Shown here: in pieces, positions 16,226 to 25,545 of the stretch
Position numbering within the stretch: the stretch's first letter is position 1
How the letters are laid out: the number at the start of each line of letters is the position of its first letter
Source: Chitinophagaceae bacterium BSSC1
GTDB taxonomy: Bacteria; Bacteroidota; Bacteroidia; Chitinophagales; Chitinophagaceae
DNA length: 64,000 nucleotides
Assembly: GCA_002256435.1 (NCBI GenBank)
Contig: NKJC01000001.1
Span: 1,364,001-1,428,000 of the forward strand
Direction: 5' to 3'
Translations under genes and position numbers: made by a program
The notes under the pieces: generated by a model
Database searches by the model: none
Seen by the model: only the letters and a program-made list of their open reading frames with translations
What the model was told of the DNA's origin: nothing

Positions 16226-19200
16226 ATGAGAAAACTAAAACTGTTGTTTTCTGGGTTACTGTTTGCGTCATTGCTACAGGCTCAGGAAAGCTTTCCGGTT
16301 AACGGCGTGGCCGATAAACGAGACGGCTGTTATGCATTTACCAATGCAACCATTGTAAAAGACGCCCAAACAACAATTGCCAATGCAACATTGGTAATTA
16401 GAGATGGGAAAATTCTAGCACTTGGTGCTGGTGTGGCTATTCCAAAAGACGCCACTGTCATTGATTGCAAAAACAAATTTATCTATCCTTCCTTTATAGA
16501 TATCTACAGTGATTATGGTATTACTGCTCCTCAAAGAGCACAGGGTGGTTTCAACTTTGGTGGTCCCGCTCAGTTAACCAGCAATACCAAGGGTGCTTAT
16601 GGTTGGAACCAGGCGGTTCACCCAGAAGTAGACGCGGTAAGACAATTTGTAGTAGACGATAGTAAAGCCAAAGGTTTAAGAGATCTTGGTTTTGGTACCG
16701 TACTAACACACGTAAAAGACGGGATTGCCCGTGGAACAGGTGCAGTAGTTTCTTTGGCCAATGAAAAAGAAAACTTGGTGATCATTAAAGAAAAAGCATC
16801 GGCTCACTATTCTTTGAGCAAAGGAACTTCTAGTCAATCTTATCCTGGTAGCATTATGGGATCAATAGCGCTTCTGCGCCAAACCTATATGGATGCACAG
16901 TGGTATAAAAACAAACCAGCAAAAGAAGGTGTGAACTTGAGTTTGCAAGCTTGGAACGATAACCAGGGCCTACCTCAGTTTTTTGATGCTGATGACAAAT
17001 GGAACGATGTTCGCGCCGATAGAATTGGTGATGAATTTGGTGTTCAATATATTATCAAAGGCGGTGGTAACGAATACCAGCGAATTAAAGAAATTGCTGC
17101 AACAAAAGCCACTTACGTAATTGGTTTGAATTTTCCACAAGCAATGGACGTAGAAGATCCTAATGATGCACGTGCTGTTTCTTTAGGTGATATGAAACAC
17201 TGGGAATTGGCTCCAACAAATCCTGCTGCTTTAGAAAAAGCAAATATCCCTTTCTGTTTAACCGTATCTGACTTGCGTGATCAAAAATCATTTTTGACCA
17301 ATTTGCGCAAAGCCATTGAAATGGGTTTAACTGAAACCAAAGCCTTAGAAGCTTTGACTAAAACACCTGCAACTTTATTAGGTGTATATGACAAAGTGGG
17401 TAGTTTGGAAACTGGTAAACAAGCCAATTTCATTATTACTTCTGGACCTGTATTTGCTGCTACTACTAATATTTTACACAACTGGGTAGCTGGTGAAAAA
17501 TATGGTATTAAAGAAGACGCTTGGTCTGAAGTAAAAGGCAATTATACTTTAACCATTAACACAGTTGCTGGTCCAGTTAAATATGCATTAGATGTAAAAA
17601 ATGCTAGTACTGCAAACGTGATTGGAAAAGATACCTTAACTGGTAAATTTACGCATGACGGTAAAATGGTGAAACTAAGTTTCTCTCCTATTGCTGCTAG
17701 AAGACCTCAAGCCCCTGTAGGTGGCGGAACTCCCGGAGGTCCCGGTGCTGGCGGATTTGGCGGCGGTGGTCGTGGTGGATTTGGTGGTGGTGCTGCTGCA
17801 ACACAATACAGATTGAGTGGTGTTTCAAATGGTAACTACTGGAGTGGTACTGGTGAAGATACTGCTGGTAATAAATTAACTTGGTCAGCTAAATTAGACA
17901 GCGTTTATTTGGCTGCTAATACTGATTCTACTCAAAGAAGAAGAGCTGGTAACCAACGTTTGGCCAAAGTAACTTATCCATTTGATGGATATGGTTGGGA
18001 AGAAGCTCCTAAACAAGAAAGCATCTTGATCAAGAATGCTACTGTTTGGACCAATGAAAAAGAAGGCAAATTGGAAAACACAGACGTCTTGTTAAAAGAT
18101 GGTAAGATTGCCAAAGTAGGTAAAGGCATTTCTGCTGATGGTGCTAAAGTAATTGATGGTACTGGTAAACACGTTACCGCAGGGATCATTGATGAACACT
18201 CACATATTGCAGCCGCTTCTATTAATGAAGGTGGACAGTCTGTAACTTCTGAAGTGCGCATTGCCGATAACTTAAATCCTGAAGACATTAATATCTATAG
18301 GCAATTAAGTGGTGGTGTAACTTCTTCTCATATCCTGCACGGATCTGCCAATACCATTGGTGGACAAACACAATTGATCAAATTGCGTTGGGGTGCTAAT
18401 GATGAAGATTTGAAATTCAAAGGCTCTGATGGTTTTATCAAATTTGCCTTGGGCGAAAACGTAAAACGTACAACTGCTACTCAAGGTAATAACCGTTTCC
18501 CTGATACCAGGATGGGTGTTGCTGAAGTATTGAACGATGCATTTGCTCGCGCAAAAGATTATGAAAAAGCAATCAAGCTTGATCCTAAAACAAGAAGGGA
18601 TTTAGAGTTGGATGCATTGGTAGAAATTCTGAACAAGAAACGTTTTATCACTTGTCACTCTTATGTACAAAGTGAAATTACCGCAGCTTTACGTGTGGGT
18701 GATAAATACGGATTTACTTTCAACACATTCACACACATTTTGGAAGGATACAAAGTGGCAGACAAAATGAAAGCCCATGGATCAAGTGCATCTACTTTCT
18801 CTGACTGGTTCTATTATAAAGTAGAAGTAACTGATGCCATTGCATACAACGCTGCTATTATGCAGAAAGTTGGTTTGAATGTTTGTATCAATTCTGATGA
18901 CGCAGAAATGGCGCGTAGGTTGAATCAGGAAGCTGGTAAGATTGTACGCTATGGTGGTGTTTCAGAAGAAGAAGCTTTGAAGATGGTGACTTTGAATCCT
19001 GCAAAAGCTTTACACGTTGACAATAAAGTAGGTAGCATTAAAGTGGGTAAAGACGCAGACGTTGTAGTATGGAGCGAAAATCCATTGAGCATCTATGCTA
19101 AGTCTGAAAAAACCATTGTTGATGGGATTGTTTATTGGGATCGTGAAAAAGACTTAGAACAACGCAAGAAAATTCAAGCAGAAAGGTTCCGTTTAACACA

Positions 19201-19351
19201 GAAAATGATTGGTGAAAAAAGAACCGGTGGACCAGGTGCAGTTAGACCAGCAGAACCTAGCTGGCAGATTCTGTTAAGCTGTGGCGATCACGAACACGAA
19301 GACGGTTTGTACACTGTTGAATTGCACGAAGGTGAATCTAAGGACAAATAA
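16226..19351 (+). CDS. Secreted tandem amidohydrolase-family protein, N-terminal half degenerate
   Basis: This 1041-residue exported protein (signal peptide MRKLKLLFSGLLFASLLQAQ) contains two amidohydrolase-superfamily units. The first (about 35-440) has lost the metal-binding HxH: the position reads Y94-S-D96, and the later histidines are also missing. The second (about 595-990) keeps HxH (His658, His660, in IDEHSH), the later histidines (ITCHSY, FTHILEG) and the Asp in NSDDAE, so it should be active on an amide, imide or cyclic substrate. A Gly-rich loop at about 496-525 separates the halves. The substrate cannot be told. It overlaps nothing and is followed after 10 bp by a related single-unit gene, so the two probably form one operon. 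Confidence 0.85.
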   Translation: MRKLKLLFSGLLFASLLQAQESFPVNGVADKRDGCYAFTNATIVKDAQTTIANATLVIRDGKILALGAGVAIPKDATVIDCKNKFIYPSFIDIYSDYGITAPQRAQGGFNFGGPAQLTSNTKGAYGWNQAVHPEVDAVRQFVVDDSKAKGLRDLGFGTVLTHVKDGIARGTGAVVSLANEKENLVIIKEKASAHYSLSKGTSSQSYPGSIMGSIALLRQTYMDAQWYKNKPAKEGVNLSLQAWNDNQGLPQFFDADDKWNDVRADRIGDEFGVQYIIKGGGNEYQRIKEIAATKATYVIGLNFPQAMDVEDPNDARAVSLGDMKHWELAPTNPAALEKANIPFCLTVSDLRDQKSFLTNLRKAIEMGLTETKALEALTKTPATLLGVYDKVGSLETGKQANFIITSGPVFAATTNILHNWVAGEKYGIKEDAWSEVKGNYTLTINTVAGPVKYALDVKNASTANVIGKDTLTGKFTHDGKMVKLSFSPIAARRPQAPVGGGTPGGPGAGGFGGGGRGGFGGGAAATQYRLSGVSNGNYWSGTGEDTAGNKLTWSAKLDSVYLAANTDSTQRRRAGNQRLAKVTYPFDGYGWEEAPKQESILIKNATVWTNEKEGKLENTDVLLKDGKIAKVGKGISADGAKVIDGTGKHVTAGIIDEHSHIAAASINEGGQSVTSEVRIADNLNPEDINIYRQLSGGVTSSHILHGSANTIGGQTQLIKLRWGANDEDLKFKGSDGFIKFALGENVKRTTATQGNNRFPDTRMGVAEVLNDAFARAKDYEKAIKLDPKTRRDLELDALVEILNKKRFITCHSYVQSEITAALRVGDKYGFTFNTFTHILEGYKVADKMKAHGSSASTFSDWFYYKVEVTDAIAYNAAIMQKVGLNVCINSDDAEMARRLNQEAGKIVRYGGVSEEEALKMVTLNPAKALHVDNKVGSIKVGKDADVVVWSENPLSIYAKSEKTIVDGIVYWDREKDLEQRKKIQAERFRLTQKMIGEKRTGGPGAVRPAEPSWQILLSCGDHEHEDGLYTVELHEGESKDK

Positions 19352-19361
19352 AACTACCAAC

Positions 19362-20693
19362 ATGAAAAGATTATTCTATACCATATCAAGCTTAGTCCTG
19401 CTTTGCGCTAGCGCTCAAGCGCAGGAATCGGTTTACCCTGCAAAAGAATACAAGGGTAAACTATATATAACCAATGGAACGGTACACGTAGGTAACGGAA
19501 CCGTTTTGGAAAACGCCACGGTTGAAGTAAACAATGGCAAAATTGTAAAAGTTGGAAGCGGTATTGCCGTACCAGCAGATGACGTTAAAGTCTTTGATGC
19601 AAAAGGCAAGCACGTATATCCAGGCTTAATCTTACCAAACTCTGATTTGGGTTTAACCGAAATTGGATCTGGTGTTAGAGCAAGTAATGACAATGTAGAA
19701 ATTGGAGACTTTAATACCAATGTTCGTTCTATTACTGCTTACAATGCAGACTCAAGGGTCATCAATATCCTAAAAGGTAATGGCATTTTGTTAAGCAGTG
19801 TTGCTCCTGAAGGTGGCATTATTTCTGGTTCATCTTCTGTGGTGCAACTAGATGCATGGAATTGGGAAGACGCGGCTTATAAAATGGACGCCGGTATTCA
19901 CTTAACCATGCCAAGCTTTATCCAACGTTTTGGTAGAAGAGGCGGTGGCGGTTTCCCTGGTGGTTTTCCTGGTTTGGGCGGCGCTCCTGTTGATCCAGCC
20001 AAACAAGCACTGGACAGGGTGGAAGCTATTAAAAACTTCTTCCGTGAAGCAAAAGCTTACTTACAAGAAAGCAACCATGCCAATACCAACTTGAAACTGG
20101 AAGCAGCTAAAGGTTTGTTTGACAAAAAACAAAAACTCTTTGTTCATGGTGACCAAGTAAAGCAAATGCTGATTGCCGTAGACTTTGTAAAAGAGTTTGG
20201 TTTTGACGTAGTTATTGTTGGCGGAAGTGAAAGCTATCAGATTGCCGATCTTTTGAAAGCGAATAATATAGCCGTGATCTTGGGAGAGGAACATTCACTC
20301 CCAGCTACAGAAGACGATGATATTGACCAGCCTTTTAAAACCCCTGCAGCTTTACAAAAAGCAGGTGTCTTATTTGCTTTGAATGACAATTCAGCCAATA
20401 CCCGTTACAGAAACCTTTCTTACAATGCTGGAACAGCAGCCACCTATGGTTTAACCAAGGAAGAAGCTTTGTCTGCCATTACTTTAAATGCCGCCAAAAT
20501 TCTGGGTGTTGATGACAGAACAGGTTCGTTAGAAGTAGGAAAAGATGCAAATATCATTGTAAGTGAAGGAGATATCTTAGACATGAAGAGCAGTACTATT
20601 ATCATGGCCTTTATTCAAGGAAGAAAAGTTAGCCTAGAAAATAAACAAACACAGCTCTACGATCGTTATAAGACTAAATACGGCATTAAATAG
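19362..20693 (+). CDS. Secreted amidohydrolase-family protein lacking the HxH metal motif
   Basis: The 443-residue protein starts at ATG 19362 with signal peptide MKRLFYTISSLVLLCASAQA; the longer frame from 19281 overlaps the upstream gene and would hide the signal peptide. It has the amidohydrolase composite-domain pattern (GTVHVGNGTVLENATVEV at the start, ILGVDDRTGSLEVGKDANII at the end), but the catalytic HxH position reads N93-S-D95 and the other metal ligands are not apparent. It resembles the N-terminal half of the preceding protein and may be a non-catalytic partner. A Gly-rich stretch lies near 193-210. It is terminated by a strong hairpin. Confidence 0.82.
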   Translation: MKRLFYTISSLVLLCASAQAQESVYPAKEYKGKLYITNGTVHVGNGTVLENATVEVNNGKIVKVGSGIAVPADDVKVFDAKGKHVYPGLILPNSDLGLTEIGSGVRASNDNVEIGDFNTNVRSITAYNADSRVINILKGNGILLSSVAPEGGIISGSSSVVQLDAWNWEDAAYKMDAGIHLTMPSFIQRFGRRGGGGFPGGFPGLGGAPVDPAKQALDRVEAIKNFFREAKAYLQESNHANTNLKLEAAKGLFDKKQKLFVHGDQVKQMLIAVDFVKEFGFDVVIVGGSESYQIADLLKANNIAVILGEEHSLPATEDDDIDQPFKTPAALQKAGVLFALNDNSANTRYRNLSYNAGTAATYGLTKEEALSAITLNAAKILGVDDRTGSLEVGKDANIIVSEGDILDMKSSTIIMAFIQGRKVSLENKQTQLYDRYKTKYGIK

Positions 20694-20743
20694 TTCAGCA
20701 AGGAATAAAAACGGTCCAAACCCACATGGACCAATTTTTGAAA

Positions 20744-20768
20744 AGCCCCACATTTTGTGGGGTTTTTT
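20744..20768 (+). terminator. Rho-independent terminator after the amidohydrolase pair
   Basis: The stem CCCCACA (20746-20752) pairs with TGTGGGG (20756-20762) across a TTT loop and is followed by TTTTTTA. It separates the amidohydrolase genes from polA. Confidence 0.88.
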
Positions 20769-20800
20769 ATTTTGGACACTAATTTCTCTAACTTAGCCAA

Positions 20801-23638
20801 ATGTCAAAAAAACTCTTTCTGCTAGACGCATTTGCGTTAATCTTTCGTGCTTACTACGCTTTGATCAGAAACCCTAGAATTACATCAAAGGGACATAATA
20901 CCAATGCACAGTTTGGGTTTACCAGCACACTCTTTGATTTGATTAACAAAGAGAAGCCAACCCACTTGGCCGTATGTTTTGATACCAAAGCTCCCACAGA
21001 ACGTCATACTGATTTTGCAGACTATAAAGCCAACCGTCAGGAGACACCTGAAGACTTGTTATTGTCTATTCCTGATATCAAACGCATTATTCGCGGCTTT
21101 AATATTCCGGTGGTAGAAATGGATGGCTTTGAAGCCGATGACGTAATTGGAACACTAGCTTGGCAAGCTGCCGATGCGGGTTATGAAGTCTATATGGTTA
21201 CTCCTGATAAAGACTATGGTCAATTATTGATTCATCCCAATGTCTTTATTTATAAGCCACCTTTTATGGGCAACCCCCATGAGATTCTTACAGCTGCTAA
21301 AATCTGTGCCCGTTGGGATATTCAAAGAGTAGAACAGGTAATTGATATGCTTGGTATGATGGGTGATGCGGTAGATAATATTCCAGGTATACCAGGCGTA
21401 GGAGAAAAAACGGCAGCCAAATTATTAAAGGAATATGATACCCTAGAAAACGTTTTGGCTAACGCCGATAGTTTAAAAGGTGCACTGGGTGAAAAAGTAC
21501 GCAATGGTAGAGAGATGGCCATCTTGAGTAAAAAACTGGCTACCATTATTACCAATGTTCCCGTAGAATTTCATGAAGAGAATTTTAGATTGAAGGAATG
21601 GAACAATGAAGAACTTGTACAAGTCTTCACTGAATTAGAATTCAAAACTTTAGGGAAAAGAATCTTAGGCGATAATTTTAATGCATTTCAATCTGCACCA
21701 CAAGCGGGTCAAATGGATTTGTTTGGTAACCCTGTTGCGGCACCTGAGAAAAAAGAGAAACCCAGTGAATTTAAAGAAGCGCTTCAAGAAGACGCAGGTA
21801 ATACGGGCTTACAAGCAGACAAGAATATCAACAACACCCCTCACGATTATCAACTGATTCAAGGCAAAGATGCTATTGAAGCGTTGATTAGAAGATTGAT
21901 GCCAGAACGTGAAATCTGTTTTGATACAGAGACTACAAATATTGACGCCAACGAAGCAGAAATAGTGGGCATGAGTTTTAGTATTAAAGCGGGTGAAGGA
22001 TATTATGTTCCGTGTTCAAGCAGTAGAGACGAGGTATTAGAAATGTTTCAAAAGTTTCATCCCCTCTTTAATAGAACCGATGTTACCTGGGTGGGACAAA
22101 ACTTAAAATATGATTTGCTCTTATTAAAATGGTATGGTGTTGAACCAAAGGGAAAACTATTTGATACCATGTTGGCGCATTACCTAATTGAGCCAGAAGG
22201 CAGACGCAGCATGGATTTGCTGAGTGCGCAATTCTTAGGTTATGAACCAGTACACATTGATGAGCTCATTGGTAAGAAGGGAAAAAACCAGGGCAATATG
22301 CGTGATGTAGATCCAGAGAAAGTAAAAGAATACGCCGCAGAAGACGCAGATATTACACTACAATTAAAGCATGTTTTTGAACCCATGCTAGAAGAGAAAA
22401 AAGTACAACGCGTTTTTGATGAAGTAGAAAATCCTTTGGTTAGAGTATTAACTGATATGGAATTTGAAGGGGTAAAAATTGACGTAGATTTTTTAAATGC
22501 CTATAGCAAAGAATTAGAAAAAGATGCAAAAACTTTTGAAGAATCTGTTTATGCGCAAGCGGGTGTAAGATTCAACCTAGCATCGCCCAAGCAATTGGGA
22601 GAAGTCTTGTTTGATAAATTAAAGATTGATCCCAAGGCAAAGAAAACAAAAACAGGTCAATACGCTACTGGTGAAGACGTGTTGCAAAAACTGTCTAACA
22701 ACAATCCTATTGTAGCAGACATTTTAGGTTTTAGAGAATTGACAAAACTCAAGAGTACTTATGTAGATGCTTTGCCAGAAATCATTAATAGTAAAACGGG
22801 TAGGGTGCATACTTCTTATGCGCAAGCTGTTGCGGTAACAGGAAGATTGAGTAGTAATAATCCCAACTTACAAAACATACCAGTTAGAAGTGATAGGGGT
22901 AAAGAAATTAGAAAAGCATTTATACCAAGAGATAGTAATCATGTATTAGTCAGTGCGGATTATTCTCAAATTGAATTGAGAATTGTAGCCGCCATGAGTG
23001 GTGATCCCAATATGTGTGAGGCGTTCAAACAAGGCAAAGACATTCACACAGCAACCGCTGCAAAAGTCTATGGTATTGAAGAAGCCGATGTTACCAAGGA
23101 ACAACGTTATAAAGCCAAGAGTGTGAACTTTGGAATTATCTATGGTCAGGGTGCTTTTGGTTTGGCAGAAAACCTAGGCATTCCTAGAGCAGAAGCCAAA
23201 GAGATTATTGACAACTATAAAAAAGAGTTCTCTGGTATTACCGCTTATATGGATAACACCATTCATTTTGCACAGGAGAACGGTTATGTAGAAACCCTCA
23301 TGGGTAGAAAGCGTTGGTTAAAAGATATTGGATCGGCCAATTTTACAGTCCGTGGTTTTGCAGAAAGAAACGCAGTAAACTCTCCCATTCAAGGTACTGC
23401 TGCAGATATGATTAAGCTGGCCATGATTCGGATTCACAAAGCCATCAAAGACGCGGGTCTAAAATCTAAGATGATTCTACAAGTACACGATGAATTGATC
23501 TTTGATGCTTTGCCTGAAGAAATGGACAAACTCAAACCCATTATCCTAGACAATATGCGCGCTGCATTACCACTTCCTAACGGAGTTCCTGTTGAAGCAG
23601 AAATGGGCGTTGGTGAAAACTGGTTATTGGCGCACTAA
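20801..23638 (+). CDS. polA: DNA polymerase I
   Basis: PolA fills gaps and removes RNA primers during replication and repair. The 945-residue protein has all three domains: 5'-3' exonuclease (1 to about 300, with DGFEADDVIGTLA), a 3'-5' proofreading domain and the polymerase. The proofreading motif DTET at about 375-378 and the later EDADITL are intact, so proofreading should be active. Polymerase motif A (VSADYSQIELR, Asp720), motif B (KSVNFGIIYGQGAFG) and motif C (QVHDELIFD, Asp897) are all present. Length is as expected. The gene starts 32 bp after a terminator and so has its own promoter. Confidence 0.97.
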   Translation: MSKKLFLLDAFALIFRAYYALIRNPRITSKGHNTNAQFGFTSTLFDLINKEKPTHLAVCFDTKAPTERHTDFADYKANRQETPEDLLLSIPDIKRIIRGFNIPVVEMDGFEADDVIGTLAWQAADAGYEVYMVTPDKDYGQLLIHPNVFIYKPPFMGNPHEILTAAKICARWDIQRVEQVIDMLGMMGDAVDNIPGIPGVGEKTAAKLLKEYDTLENVLANADSLKGALGEKVRNGREMAILSKKLATIITNVPVEFHEENFRLKEWNNEELVQVFTELEFKTLGKRILGDNFNAFQSAPQAGQMDLFGNPVAAPEKKEKPSEFKEALQEDAGNTGLQADKNINNTPHDYQLIQGKDAIEALIRRLMPEREICFDTETTNIDANEAEIVGMSFSIKAGEGYYVPCSSSRDEVLEMFQKFHPLFNRTDVTWVGQNLKYDLLLLKWYGVEPKGKLFDTMLAHYLIEPEGRRSMDLLSAQFLGYEPVHIDELIGKKGKNQGNMRDVDPEKVKEYAAEDADITLQLKHVFEPMLEEKKVQRVFDEVENPLVRVLTDMEFEGVKIDVDFLNAYSKELEKDAKTFEESVYAQAGVRFNLASPKQLGEVLFDKLKIDPKAKKTKTGQYATGEDVLQKLSNNNPIVADILGFRELTKLKSTYVDALPEIINSKTGRVHTSYAQAVAVTGRLSSNNPNLQNIPVRSDRGKEIRKAFIPRDSNHVLVSADYSQIELRIVAAMSGDPNMCEAFKQGKDIHTATAAKVYGIEEADVTKEQRYKAKSVNFGIIYGQGAFGLAENLGIPRAEAKEIIDNYKKEFSGITAYMDNTIHFAQENGYVETLMGRKRWLKDIGSANFTVRGFAERNAVNSPIQGTAADMIKLAMIRIHKAIKDAGLKSKMILQVHDELIFDALPEEMDKLKPIILDNMRAALPLPNGVPVEAEMGVGENWLLAH

Positions 23639-23661
23639 ATAAAATCCCTAAACAAACCATC

Positions 23662-24135
23662 ATGAATCAAAACGAAGCAACCATACATAAATTCTATACC
23701 GCCTTTCAGAACAAGGACTATGCTACCATGCAATCCTGTTATGCAGATGATGCGGTCTTTAATGATCCTGCCTTTGGATTAATAGACGCAGAACACGCCA
23801 GAGCCATGTGGGAAATGCTTTGCAAAAGAGCCAAGGACTTTTCACTAACCTATGGTAATATTCAATTACTAGATGATGAATATGCAACCTGTGATTGGAA
23901 CGCAAAATACCTCTTTAGCAAAACAGGTAGAACGGTCAACAACAAGATCAAAGCGCATCTGCGTTTGAAAGACGGTTTGATCATTGAACACACAGACGCT
24001 TTTGATTTTTATAAATGGACCAGGATGGCCATGGGCCTACCTGGATTCTTATTTGGTTGGAGTAATTTTATGCAGGGTAAGGTTCAAAAATCGGCAAGAA
24101 AGGGATTGATAGAATTCATGGACAAAAACAAATAG
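23662..24135 (+). CDS. NTF2-like (SnoaL-type) protein
   Basis: This 157-residue cytoplasmic protein has a SnoaL/NTF2-like cone fold: the N-terminal helix IHKFYTAFQNKDYATMQSCY, then DDAVFNDPAFG, and the C-terminal KAHLRLKDGLIIEHTDAFDFYKW. Members may be isomerases, hydratases or simple ligand binders, and the exact role cannot be read. It lies 23 bp after polA and 1 bp before the fatty-acid hydroxylase gene, so it is probably co-transcribed with the latter. Confidence 0.8.
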   Translation: MNQNEATIHKFYTAFQNKDYATMQSCYADDAVFNDPAFGLIDAEHARAMWEMLCKRAKDFSLTYGNIQLLDDEYATCDWNAKYLFSKTGRTVNNKIKAHLRLKDGLIIEHTDAFDFYKWTRMAMGLPGFLFGWSNFMQGKVQKSARKGLIEFMDKNK

Positions 24136-24136
24136 T

Positions 24137-24907
24137 ATGCACATCAATTGGGACTTCTATTGGAATATTGTTACAAAAATTGGCAGTAGGTATTATATGA
24201 TTGCTGGATTGGTATTCTTTGTTTTCTATGTGTTGCTCAAAAAAGATTGGGCTTATAAAAAACTGCAATCCAAAGACGCAAAAACAAAAGATTTTATTAG
24301 AGAGATTCTATACAGCAGTACTACTATTTTAATTTTTGGTTTGTTTATTTATATCCTGCATCATCCCGCTGTAGCGCCTTATACCACTAGGTATTTGCAG
24401 ATCTCCGATAGAGGATGGTTATATTATTTTGCCGTGTTTCCTGTTTTGTTTTTTATGCACGATACCTATTTTTATTTTACGCATCGTGCCATGCACCACC
24501 CCGCTTTGTTTAAATGGTTTCACTTGGTGCACCATCAATCAACCAATCCATCGCCCTGGGCGGCTTATGCTTTTCATCCTTTAGAAGCAGTAGTAGAACA
24601 GGGAATAGTTTTCATTTTCTATTTTACCCTTCCCATTCATATCACCCACTTGGCTTTGTTCTTCTTATTCTCTATTGTGTATAATATATATGGTCACTTG
24701 GGTTATGAATTATACCCTAGGTCTTTTGCAAAGTCTAGTATTGGCAGGTGGATCAACACTTCAACTTCTCATAACCAACACCACCAATATTTTAAAGGGA
24801 ACTATGGTTTATACTTGCTTGTTTGGGACCGTGTATTTGGAACCATTAGAGATGACTATGACCAAAGATTTGAAGAAGTAACTTCTAGAGAAAAACCTAC
24901 GGTGTGA
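24137..24907 (+). CDS. Sterol desaturase / fatty acid hydroxylase family membrane protein
   Basis: A 256-residue integral membrane diiron enzyme with four hydrophobic segments and the three histidine clusters of the family: HDTYFYFTHRAMHH, HLVHHQSTNPSPWAAYAFHP and HNQHH. These coordinate the diiron centre that hydroxylates or desaturates lipid chains. In Bacteroidota such genes act on sphingolipids, carotenoids or ornithine lipids; which one applies here is unknown. It starts 1 bp after the NTF2-like gene. Its stop is only 1 bp from the stop of the convergent DUF2480 gene. Confidence 0.9.
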   Translation: MHINWDFYWNIVTKIGSRYYMIAGLVFFVFYVLLKKDWAYKKLQSKDAKTKDFIREILYSSTTILIFGLFIYILHHPAVAPYTTRYLQISDRGWLYYFAVFPVLFFMHDTYFYFTHRAMHHPALFKWFHLVHHQSTNPSPWAAYAFHPLEAVVEQGIVFIFYFTLPIHITHLALFFLFSIVYNIYGHLGYELYPRSFAKSSIGRWINTSTSHNQHHQYFKGNYGLYLLVWDRVFGTIRDDYDQRFEEVTSREKPTV

Positions 24908-24908
24908 T

Positions 24909-25436
24909 TTATTCCGCTTTTGCAGGATTGGGCTTTTTGAAAATAGGCACCGTGCTGCAAGGTTCTCCGTACATGATGCTTTTTACAAAAGGTCTTAGTT
25001 TGTTGGTGATGCTTACATAAGCCGTTTCTGGAATGGGGGTATCGCCACAGCCTTTTACTACTACTCTTTTATCCGTGTATTCCGCTGCGTCAAATTGTTC
25101 CAGGCTTTTCAGCATCAAACTATTCACCAATTCCTTTTCTGTTCCAAATACAATTTCTGCTGCAACGGGTTGTAGATAACTAGCAATTAGCATATATGCC
25201 CACATAGGAATAATGGCATCCACGCTACAAGTTATAGCTACAGCAGCTCCTTCATACACCGTCCAATCGGTGGTTAACAGGGCAGCCCTGAAATCCTTTT
25301 CTTTTAAAATCAATTCCATAAACAGATATCCCTTTAGGTCAAAAACCTTGATGGGTGCTTTTGGATAGAATTGCTCTAAGTCAAGGGTTATTAAACCGCT
25401 TTCCTGAACCTTGTTGACAAATATTTCTGCTGCCAT
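24909..25436 (-). CDS. DUF2480 family protein
   Basis: The 175-residue protein without signal peptide matches the Bacteroidota-specific DUF2480 family (LITLDLEQFYPKAP, FDLKGYLFMELILKEKDFR, YVVVKGC-like VVVKGCGDTPIPETAYV). Its function is unknown. Family members have conserved Cys and Asp residues; here Cys in VVVKGCGD and in GEPCSTVP stand out. It is convergent with the hydroxylase gene and downstream of the foldase gene, from which a terminator separates it. Confidence 0.85.
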   Translation of the reverse strand: MAAEIFVNKVQESGLITLDLEQFYPKAPIKVFDLKGYLFMELILKEKDFRAALLTTDWTVYEGAAVAITCSVDAIIPMWAYMLIASYLQPVAAEIVFGTEKELVNSLMLKSLEQFDAAEYTDKRVVVKGCGDTPIPETAYVSITNKLRPFVKSIMYGEPCSTVPIFKKPNPAKAE

Positions 25437-25500
25437 GGGATAATTGATTAGGCAAAATTAGGCAATCGGTTGAAACAATGCTTTCGTTATTAGTAAAACA

Positions 25501-25526
25501 AAAGCCCGGACCAAGGCCCGGGCTTT
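25501..25526 (-). terminator. Rho-independent terminator after the foldase gene
   Basis: The stem AAAGCCCGG (25501-25509) pairs with CCGGGCTTT (25518-25526). On the minus strand it is followed by TTGTTTTA. It lies 20 bp past the foldase stop. Confidence 0.85.
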
Positions 25527-25545
25527 GCAACTATCTTAGAATAGA

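Noticed and set aside
19281..19361. Upstream start for the second amidohydrolase gene at 19281
   Set aside because: It overlaps the preceding gene and would place 27 residues ahead of a clear signal peptide at ATG 19362.
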